From an uncultured Actinomycetes bacterium (GTDB lineage Bacteria; Actinomycetota; Coriobacteriia; Coriobacteriales; Atopobiaceae), in the NCBI GenBank assembly GCA_900314645.1, contig OMWB01000002.1, positions 124,001 through 188,000 of the forward strand: a stretch of DNA of 64,000 nucleotides. The letters are read 5' to 3'. The translations under genes were made by a program, and so were the position numbers. The notes under the pieces were generated by a model, which was given only the letters and a program-made list of their open reading frames with translations, was not told the origin of the DNA and ran no database searches. Positions 57,895 to 64,000 of this stretch are shown here, piece after piece (the stretch's first letter is position 1; each line of letters begins with the position of its first letter).

Positions 57895-58483
57895 CGCTCG
57901 CCTCCTTCTCGTGTTGCGAGTAGGACGCAAGGTACACCGTGTGCTCCACCACACAGAGTGCAGGATTGAGGTACTGCAGCTGGCCAATCTTGGGAGCCAA
58001 AAGCTCTGCCCGGCAGGCCTTCTCAACCAGAATGGCCGCGGCCACCACCTCTCCCACGAAGCGGCCCGTCACCAGAAAGCCCTTGTCCTTGATGAGGTAG
58101 GCACCGGCCGGTCCGTGGGGAATCCGCACGCAGGGCACTTGCGCGCCAAAGAGCTGTGCCATGTCATCGCACGACGCCCTCAGCGCCACGCCTTTCTGCG
58201 CAAACTCGCGCGTGCAAGGGCCCGAACTGAAGACAGCGAACGGAGCCATAATGTTCTTGAACAAAGGTGAGCTCACCAGCTTGCCTTCCGCATCGAGGAC
58301 GATTCGGTTGTCCCCACCAGAGAGCAGCACGAGCGTGTCGTCATCAAAGAGACCTTGCCCCTTCAACGTGTCGCGCAAGGCGTCGAACGTCTCCATGAGC
58401 GGCTGCGGCCGCGCGTCAAGTGACTGCTCGCCTTGGCGCAACCTCTCAAGCGCATGTAGCACGTAACTCGCAACGTCAATCAT
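57881..58483 (-). CDS. diverged class II aldolase-like protein
   Basis: A 200-residue protein without a certain family. Its second half (ALRASCDDMAQLFGAQVPCV, GAYLIKDKGFLVTGRFVGEVVAAAILVEKACRAEL) follows the last part of class II aldolases. The metal-binding HxH and final His are missing, with Lys-Gly where NHG is expected. I infer a non-catalytic partner for the true aldolase encoded next. It is the first gene of the five-gene operon; GATAAT upstream may be its -10 box. The start ATG at 58483 follows GGGGGCAATGCC. Confidence 0.55.
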   Translation of the reverse strand: MIDVASYVLHALERLRQGEQSLDARPQPLMETFDALRDTLKGQGLFDDDTLVLLSGGDNRIVLDAEGKLVSSPLFKNIMAPFAVFSSGPCTREFAQKGVALRASCDDMAQLFGAQVPCVRIPHGPAGAYLIKDKGFLVTGRFVGEVVAAAILVEKACRAELLAPKIGQLQYLNPALCVVEHTVYLASYSQHEKEASDELR

Positions 58484-58571
58484 GGCATTGCCCCCAGCTT
58501 CGTCAGGAGGGTTTTGCCCATTATCAGCCCCACCGTTGCAGGAGGGAACAGCCCCTATGCCGAACGGAGCT

Positions 58572-58608
58572 CGAGTGACCGAAAGGGGTAGCCCCTAACG
58601 GTCACTCG
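58572..58608. repeat. palindromic repeat, GGGGTAGCCCC core
   Basis: CGAGTGACCG and CGGTCACTCG are arms around AAAGGGGTAGCCCCTAA. It lies between the divergent aldolase operon and the TM1266-type regulator and is a member of the family at 20076-20216. Confidence 0.75.
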
Positions 58609-58654
58609 GCGAGTACAATCAGGGCAACACCAGCAATGACAGAGAGGAGCACCT

Positions 58655-58912
58655 ATGGAGACGCGCGTCGCGGTCATCGGAATCATCGTCGAGAAGGCTG
58701 AGTCTGTCGAGAGCCTCAACGCCATCCTGCATGAGTACGGCAACTACATCATCGGCCGTATGGGCGTGCCCTACCGTACGAAGGGCATCAACGTGATCAG
58801 CGTGGCCATCGACGCCCCCGGCGACATCATCTCTGCCCTTGCGGGCAAGGTGGGCAACCTCCCCGGCGTCAGCGCCAAAACCGCCTACTCCAACGTCATC
58901 ACTTCGGAGTAA
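58655..58912 (+). CDS. TM1266-type hydrogenase system regulator
   Basis: An 85-residue protein of the TM1266 family, an ACT/NikR-C-terminal-like fold found beside [FeFe]-hydrogenase genes. RVAVIGIIVEKAESVESLN at the start, YIIGRMGVPYRTKGINVISVAID in the middle and LPGVSAKTAYS at the end are typical. The ligand is unknown. The ATG follows GAGAGGAGCACCT. Its position opposite hydE supports the assignment. Confidence 0.9.
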   Translation: METRVAVIGIIVEKAESVESLNAILHEYGNYIIGRMGVPYRTKGINVISVAIDAPGDIISALAGKVGNLPGVSAKTAYSNVITSE

Positions 58913-58918
58913 GCGTAA

Positions 58919-58963
58919 AGAGCAAAGCGGGCAAGGTGGCAAAAACCTTGCCCGCTTTGCTCT
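58919..58963. terminator. bidirectional terminator between the regulator and hydE
   Basis: AGAGCAAAGCGGGCAAGGT pairs perfectly with ACCTTGCCCGCTTTGCTCT across the loop GGCAAAA. Confidence 0.85.
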
Positions 58964-60012
58964 TACAACCGAACGTCCCCACGATCAACGGCTAGGTCAT
59001 AGCCAATGAGTGTCATGCGCAGCCCCAGGCAACCACGGCACTGGGCAGATTCCTCACCCGTACAGATCTTGTTGTCGTAAAGCTCATACTGCTTGCGCAC
59101 ACCGACGGGCGACAGGTTGGGCATGACCACATTGGCCCCCGCGAGCATGCCCTTCTCACGACCCCGCGGATCAATGGTTCCCAAGGCGGTCGTCGCCGGC
59201 AGCAGCACATGCGGGTGAATGAGACGAATGATGCTCAGCAGGTAGAGCGTGAGCTCCAGCGTTCCCGCCGGTTCATGAGCAAACGGCGTGTCATGATGCG
59301 GGATGAAGGGGCCAATGCCGCACATGTCGGGCTTGAAGTACTCCACAAAGCGCATCTCCTTCACGAGGTGCTCCGTGGTCTGGAAAGGCGAGCCAACCAT
59401 GAAACCCGCGCCGACCTGGTACCCAATCGAGCGCAGGTCACGCAGGCACTGCATGCGATGCTCCCAGCTCATCTCGGCCGGATGCAGCATTGCGTAGTGG
59501 TCGGGGTCTGCGGTCTCATGCCTGAGAAGGTAGCGGTCCGCGCCGGCGTCGTACAGACGTTGGTAGCTTTCGCGGCTCCGTTCTCCCATGGAAAGGGTCA
59601 CTGCCGTGTCGGGACAGCAATCCTTGATGCGCGAGACCACGCTTCCCAGCACGTCGTCCGTGTAGTACGCGTCTTCGCCACCCTGCAGCACGATGGTCCT
59701 GAAGCCCAGCTCATGGCCTTCGCGTGCGCAGGCCACGATGGTGTCAGGCTCAAGGCGATAGCGCTTCACGTTGCGGTTTGAGCGCCGGATGCCACAGTAG
59801 ATGCAGTCGTTCTTGCAGATGTTGCTGATCTCTATGAGGCCTCGCGTGAAAACGGTCGTGCCGTAGATGGGTTGGCGGGCTGCCACGGCGTGCTCCGCGA
59901 GGAGCTCTGCCGCTTCAGGCGTGCGGTGCTCTATGAGGTCGAAATACTCGTCGTCGTTCAGCGTATGGTCAGCCGCAAGCTTCTCGACAAGCTCATTCAT
60001 GCGGCTATCCAC
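58963..60012 (-). CDS. hydE: [FeFe]-hydrogenase maturase HydE (radical SAM)
   Basis: A 349-residue radical SAM enzyme that acts in assembly of the hydrogenase H-cluster. The cluster motif is ISNICKNDCIYCGIR (CxxxCxxC, about residues 66-73). Features of HydE are FRTIVLQGGEDAYYTDD, YLLRHETADPDHYAMLHP and the C-terminal CRGCLGLR. The GTG start at 60012 follows AGGTGAGCGCCC and overlaps hydF by eight bases; ATG at 60000 is less well placed. HydG is not present in the window. Confidence 0.95.
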   Translation of the reverse strand: MDSRMNELVEKLAADHTLNDDEYFDLIEHRTPEAAELLAEHAVAARQPIYGTTVFTRGLIEISNICKNDCIYCGIRRSNRNVKRYRLEPDTIVACAREGHELGFRTIVLQGGEDAYYTDDVLGSVVSRIKDCCPDTAVTLSMGERSRESYQRLYDAGADRYLLRHETADPDHYAMLHPAEMSWEHRMQCLRDLRSIGYQVGAGFMVGSPFQTTEHLVKEMRFVEYFKPDMCGIGPFIPHHDTPFAHEPAGTLELTLYLLSIIRLIHPHVLLPATTALGTIDPRGREKGMLAGANVVMPNLSPVGVRKQYELYDNKICTGEESAQCRGCLGLRMTLIGYDLAVDRGDVRL

Positions 60013-61261
60013 GGGCGCTCACCTGCGTTTCATTGGCGTAGGTATCATCCCCGGTCACTAGGGCATGCAATCGCGGGAAGAGCCTCACGCTGCGCTCGAG
60101 CGTGCCCGTCATCTGTGCGATGGCGATGCCGTAGTTGGTGAAGGGCACGCCCTGCCGCTCAGCCTGGTGCATGCGCTCCGCCACGTCACGCTCCGTGATC
60201 ATGCAGCCACCGCAGTGCACCACGAGCGCGTAGGGCGAGAGGTCCTCGGGAAACTCGCGGCCCGAGCAGGTCTCGATGGTAAGGTCGGCTCCCGTATGGG
60301 CGCGAAGCCACCGCGGGATCTTGACGGTACCGATGTCGTTGCACTGACGATGGTGCGTGCAGCCCTCGGCCATCAGGACGCAATCACCATCGTGCAGCGA
60401 CTCCACCGCAGCCACGCCCGCAGCGGCCGTGCGTAAGAAACCTTTGTAGCGAGCCATCAAGATGGAGAATGACGTCAGGGGAATATCCTGTGGCACGATA
60501 TCGCGCACCACCGCAAATGCCTGACTGTCGGTAACGACGAGCGCCGCTGGCCGGCTGAGCCCTGCAAGCGCCTGCGCGAGCTCGGTCTCGCGGCAGACCA
60601 CGGGAATGGCGCCCGCGTCAAGCGCATCGCGGATAGCCATCTGCTGCGGGAGAATCAACCTCCCCTTGGGCGCTGACTCGTCGATGGGGCAGACGAGCAC
60701 CACGTAGTCATTTGGCTGTACCAGGTCCGCAAGCAAACGATGCTCAGGGTCCTTCTCAGGTGCCAGCCGGCCAATCTGCTCCTTGAGCTCGTAGATTCCC
60801 GCACCCGTGAGCGCACTCACCCAAAAGTGATCTTCTTCGTCTCGTGAGCCAGGCACAGCCTCGCTCACCAGGTCTGCCTTGTTGAAGGCAGTCACGTAGG
60901 GAATCGCTCGCGCCTTGAAGAGCCCCACCAACGCACGGTCTGTGTCCGACATGCCGCGCACACCATCAACCACCAGCACCGCCACGTCAGCACGACCAAG
61001 AATCTGCTTGGTACGCCGTACGCGCTTCTCACCTAAAAGGCCCTCGTCATCAAAGCCCGGGGTATCGATGATCACCACAGGCCCCAAGGGCAGGAGTTCC
61101 ATCGATTTCTGTACGGGGTCAGTTGTGGTTCCGGCAAAGTCAGATACGACCGACAAATCCTGGCCCGTCACGGCGTTGACCACGCTCGACTTGCCAGCGT
61201 TGCGGCATCCAAAGAACGCGATATGCACCCTCTCGGCGGAGGGTAGTTCTGCGAGGCCCAT
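60005..61261 (-). CDS. hydF: [FeFe]-hydrogenase maturation GTPase HydF
   Basis: A 418-residue GTPase that carries the H-cluster precursor to apo-hydrogenase. G1 is FFGCRNAGKSSVVNAV, G3 is IIDTPGFDDEG, and G4 is FNKADLV. The C-terminal cluster-binding motif is an upstream His with HCGGC (about residue 373). FTNYGIAIAQMTGTLERSVRLFP is also typical. The ATG at 61261 follows GAGAGGAGCAAGGCT. It is the upstream gene of the hydF-hydE pair. Confidence 0.95.
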   Translation of the reverse strand: MGLAELPSAERVHIAFFGCRNAGKSSVVNAVTGQDLSVVSDFAGTTTDPVQKSMELLPLGPVVIIDTPGFDDEGLLGEKRVRRTKQILGRADVAVLVVDGVRGMSDTDRALVGLFKARAIPYVTAFNKADLVSEAVPGSRDEEDHFWVSALTGAGIYELKEQIGRLAPEKDPEHRLLADLVQPNDYVVLVCPIDESAPKGRLILPQQMAIRDALDAGAIPVVCRETELAQALAGLSRPAALVVTDSQAFAVVRDIVPQDIPLTSFSILMARYKGFLRTAAAGVAAVESLHDGDCVLMAEGCTHHRQCNDIGTVKIPRWLRAHTGADLTIETCSGREFPEDLSPYALVVHCGGCMITERDVAERMHQAERQGVPFTNYGIAIAQMTGTLERSVRLFPRLHALVTGDDTYANETQVSARG

Positions 61262-61329
61262 AGCCTTGCTCCTCTCGGTCGGAATCAACCTCTCGGTCGG
61301 ATGGAAGACATACTATACGAAGTTGCCTT

Positions 61330-61407
61330 CGAGTGCGTCCTGGGGGTAGCCCCCTAGACGCACTCCATCGTCAGTGCGTCTAGGGGGCTACCCCCAGGAC
61401 GCACTCG
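61330..61407. repeat. 35-base inverted repeat of two GGGGGTAGCCCCC palindromes
   Basis: The unit CGAGTGCGTCCTGGGGGTAG to ACT (61330-61364) recurs perfectly in inverted orientation at 61373-61407. Each unit is itself palindromic, so nested hairpins are possible. It lies between divergent hydF and the nifH-like gene. Related copy at 9886-9916. Confidence 0.8.
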
Positions 61408-61498
61408 ACGTACACACATCACGGACGTGTTCGTGCTACGATGATTCTCCGTTCTGACCGCAAGGGTTCGCCCGAGCAGGAAGTCCAAGGAGTATACC

Positions 61499-62254
61499 GT
61501 GCTCAAGATAGCCGTTTACGGTAAGGGTGGCATTGGCAAGTCCACCATCACCAGCAACCTCGCGGCAGCCTTTGCCACACAGGGCAAGCGCGTCATCCAG
61601 ATTGGTTGCGACCCCAAGGCTGACTCGACCATCAATTTGCTGGGCGGCCAGCCCCTCAAACCCGTCATGAACCTCATGCGCGAGAGCGACACCGATCCCG
61701 AGCGTATCGACGAGATTGCGCGCGAGGGCTTTGGCGGCGTGCTTTGCATCGAAACCGGTGGCCCTACGCCTGGTCTTGGTTGCGCTGGCCGCGGCATCAT
61801 TGCCACGTTCAACATGCTTGAAGACTTGCGTCTTTTCGAGACGTGGCAGCCCGACGTGGTGCTGTACGACGTACTGGGCGACGTTGTCTGCGGCGGCTTT
61901 GCCGCGCCTATCCGCGAAGGGTATGCCGAGAAGGTGCTCATCGTCACCTCGGGCGAGAAGATGGCCCTGTACGCCGCCAACAACATCAACACGGCAGTGA
62001 AGAACTTTGAGGACCGCGGCTACGCCCGCGTGGCCGGCATCATCCTCAACCACCGCGACGTGGACCGTGAGACCAAGAAGGTCCAGGCGTTTGCGTCCGA
62101 GCACAACCTACCTGTGGTGGCCGAGATTCCGCGGTCGGCCGACATCATTCGGTTTGAGGAGGAGGGCAAGACCGTCATCGAGGGTGACCCAACGCTCCCT
62201 GTGAGCCAGCGCTTCCTCGACCTTGCCACCAAGCTCTGGAACAACGAGGTCTAG
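61499..62254 (+). CDS. NifH-like nitrogenase iron-protein homologue
   Basis: A 251-residue Fe-protein-type ATPase. The P-loop is [12 protein letters not shown] (residues 6-17), switch regions follow, and cluster cysteines equivalent to those of NifH are Cys95 (GLGCAGRG) and Cys131 (DVVCGGFA). The GTG start at 61499 follows AAGGAGTATACC. It is about 20-40 residues shorter than nitrogenase NifH, and the following genes are short component-1-like proteins, so it belongs to a nitrogenase-like reductase rather than N2 fixation. TGCTACGAT upstream may be an extended -10 box. Confidence 0.9.
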   Translation: MLKIAVYGKGGIGKSTITSNLAAAFATQGKRVIQIGCDPKADSTINLLGGQPLKPVMNLMRESDTDPERIDEIAREGFGGVLCIETGGPTPGLGCAGRGIIATFNMLEDLRLFETWQPDVVLYDVLGDVVCGGFAAPIREGYAEKVLIVTSGEKMALYAANNINTAVKNFEDRGYARVAGIILNHRDVDRETKKVQAFASEHNLPVVAEIPRSADIIRFEEEGKTVIEGDPTLPVSQRFLDLATKLWNNEV

Positions 62255-62256
62255 CC

Positions 62257-63543
62257 ATGGAGCGTGTCGCCCGTTCTTTTACGGCGGCAGAGCTCGTACA
62301 GCGCGGGATTGAGAATCTTCCCGACGAGCTTGTCTCTGGCCGCCACCTCATCTATAGCTCTCCTGCCACGCTGGCTTTCAACTCGCCTGGCGCCGAGGGC
62401 TTTGGCGTCAAGCGCGCCGGCCTCGCCATACCAGGCTCTGTCATGCTGGTGGTCGCCCCTGGATGCTGCGGACGTAACACGTCACTTATCAGCGAAATCC
62501 CAGGTTACGAAGGCCGTTTCTTCTACCTCACCATGGACGAGACCGACATCGTCACGGGCCGCCATCTTTCGCGCATTCCCTAGGCTGTAGAGGAGTGTGT
62601 TGCGTGCCTACCCGAGCGCCCCTCGGTCTTTATGATCTGCATCACCTGCGTGGATGCCCTCTTGGGCACCGACATGGAGCGCGTCTGCCGGCGCGCCGAG
62701 GAGCGCGTGGGGTTGCCCGTGCGCCCCTGCTACATGTATGCCCTCACCCGCGAGGGGCGCAGGCCTCCCATGGTGCACGTGCGCCAAAGCCTGTACTCGC
62801 TGCTGGAGCCGATGCGTAAGCGCGCGACCTCGGTCAATGTGCTGGGCTACTTCGCTCCGTTGGAAGACGAGTGCGAGCTCTATCGCTACCTGCGCAGCAT
62901 TGGCGTCCGCAGGGTGCGCGAGGTGTCGCGCTGCGCGGACTTCGATGACTTCCTGCACATGGCCGAGGCCAACTTCAACCTCGTGCTGCACCCCGAGGCG
63001 CGCCTTGCCGCTGCGGACATGGAGAGGCGCCTGCAGATCCCCTCGATCGAGCTCACGCGACTCTACCAGCTCGACCGCATCCGCAGGCAGTACCAGGCCC
63101 TCGGGCAGGTGCTCGGCGCCACCTTCGATGACGAGGCAGACTACGCCGCTGCCGCAGCGACCGTTGCGTCCTTCGCTGAAACGCATCCAGGCGCCTCGTT
63201 TGCCGTCGGAGAGTGCCTCAACGGCGACCCGTTTGAGCTTGCGCTTGCGCTCACGCGCTACGGCTTTGAGGTGCGCGAGATCTTTGGCACGCTGACCGCG
63301 GAGAACTTCGTCTTCCTCCGCCGCTTGGCAGACCTCGCCCCCGCCGTGCGCGTGTTCTCCAACATGGAGCCAACCATGATTCACTACGACGCGAGCACAT
63401 GCCCCGTCGACTTTGCGCTGGGCAAGGACGCTCGCTGGTATCACCCCGAGGCGGCTGGGCTTGACTGGAACTCCGACGTGCAGCCCTTTGGCTATGCGGG
63501 CGTCAAGCAGCTCTTTGATGCGTTGAGCGAGGTGAGCGCATGA
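62257..63543 (+). pseudogene. nitrogenase component-1-like gene with in-frame TAG
   Basis: A continuous frame of 429 codons, apart from TAG at codon 109 (62581-62583). Before it, VVAPGCCGRNTSLISE (Cys70/71) and GRHLSRIP are component-1-like. After it the frame continues with AVEECVACLPERPSVFM and then ICITCVDALLGTDMERVC (Cys128/131), giving two Cys positions suited to a shared [4Fe-4S] or P-cluster-like centre. Both halves look selected and the codon use continues unchanged. Homologues are expected to have an acidic residue (GAG) where TAG lies, so one base change could account for it. No ribosome site is visible before the ATG at 62632. Possible readings are pseudogene, readthrough, two-part protein or sequencing error. 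Confidence 0.75.
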
Positions 63544-64000
63544 GAGGCCTTCGCAAGTATCTGACGCCCTTTGCGCCTGACCAGTCTGGTGCGGTCTCCG
63601 TCCTGTTTGAGCTGGGCGGCATTATCGTCATCTGCGATGCAGGCGGGTGCACGGGCAACGTCTGCGGCTTTGACGAGCCACGTTGGCACAACCTGCGGAG
63701 CGCCGTGTTCAGCGCGGGACTTCGTGACATGGACGCCATCATGGGCCGAGACGATAAGCTCGTGACCGAACTCGCTGATGCCGCAACCAAAATCGAGGCC
63801 TCTTTTGCCGCCGTCGTGGGCACCCCCGTACCTGCCGTCATCGGAACCGACTATCGCGCTCTGGCCCGCATGGCAGAGCGCGCGTGCCAGCTTCCCGTCA
63901 TCACGGTCGACACGTCGGGCACGAAGCTCTACGACGACGGCGCGCGCAAAGCCTACCGTGCACTCTTTGACCGCTTTGCGAGGGATACCTACCCCGTTGA
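63540..64000 (+). CDS. second nitrogenase component-1-like protein, N-terminal part
   Basis: The first 153 residues of another nitrogenase component 1-type protein; the gene continues past the right edge. It opens MRGLRKYLTPFAPDQSGAV, then VICDAGGCTGNVCGFDEPRW with conserved cysteines, and GTPVPAVIGTDYRALARM with the usual Rossmann-like strand. The ATG overlaps the TGA of the gene upstream (ATGA), so the two would be translated together if readthrough occurred. It is the likely partner subunit of the interrupted gene. Confidence 0.85.
   Translation, partial: MRGLRKYLTPFAPDQSGAVSVLFELGGIIVICDAGGCTGNVCGFDEPRWHNLRSAVFSAGLRDMDAIMGRDDKLVTELADAATKIEASFAAVVGTPVPAVIGTDYRALARMAERACQLPVITVDTSGTKLYDDGARKAYRALFDRFARDTYPV

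Noticed and set aside
62581..62583. TAG as a pyrrolysine codon
   Set aside because: TAG is used as a normal stop by many genes in this window, no pyl gene is present here, and an acidic residue is expected at this place. It is kept as an unlikely option only.
61499..64000. True nitrogen fixation genes
   Set aside because: The component-1-like proteins are too short, and no nifB, nifE or nifN is beside them. The cluster fits nitrogenase-like enzymes better.

Overview
This window is high-GC, densely coded bacterial chromosome. Gene content points to an anaerobic, fermentative actinobacterium, most likely class Coriobacteriia and Olsenella/Atopobium-like: [FeFe]-hydrogenase maturases, cobalamin-dependent MetH with a separate reactivation protein, PTS sugar uptake, no respiratory genes and many intergenic palindromes. 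The taxonomic placement is inference; there is no rRNA gene here.

Layout. 1-10.6 kb: an APC permease cut by the window edge, small membrane proteins, phosphatases, uridine and thymidine kinases, and two unusual related proteins. One joins a PTS EIIB-like domain to a ROK domain. The other carries the same module behind a complete metallophosphoesterase, between two paralogous tyrosine phosphatases. 10.7-20 kb: thioesterase, YgiQ radical SAM protein, zinc-ribbon protein, TrmB-like methyltransferase, a Glu-Pro repeat protein, a PurF homologue without the N-terminal cysteine, glyoxalase, and KDPG aldolase plus KDG kinase. 20-28 kb: aldo/keto reductase, GH13 glucosidase, an ABC importer whose permease and ATPase are one polypeptide, and peptidase T. 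28-34.4 kb: a metF / MetH-reactivation / metH / murI operon, and a cation transporter fused to peptidyl-tRNA hydrolase 2. 34.5-38.2 kb: an exported barnase-like RNase with a barstar-like inhibitor, pyrE, a DUF1846 protein and a 59-residue protein.

38.2-43 kb: a PTS EIIC / GH1 / manA operon, divergent from a GntR regulator, with a readable promoter and paired operators. 43-50 kb: DUF554 protein, cyclophilin-like lipoprotein, a YtrA-type regulator with its membrane partner, a DinJ/PIN toxin-antitoxin pair, gamma carbonic anhydrase, a SPASM radical SAM protein and a TetR regulator. 49.9-53.4 kb: UvrA2-like ATPase and a second DinJ/PIN pair. 53.5-58.5 kb: a five-gene operon in which every junction overlaps (two aldolase-like proteins, two FAD oxidoreductases and a small-molecule kinase). 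58.6-61.3 kb: TM1266-type regulator, hydE and hydF. 61.5-64 kb: a nitrogenase-like cluster (NifH-like and two component-1-like genes). The first component-1-like gene is interrupted by an in-frame TAG, and the second runs off the window.

Most convergent junctions and gene ends carry long perfect palindromes of at least two sequence families, which probably serve as terminators and may be REP-like mobile repeats. No tRNA, rRNA, CRISPR array, transposase or phage gene was seen.
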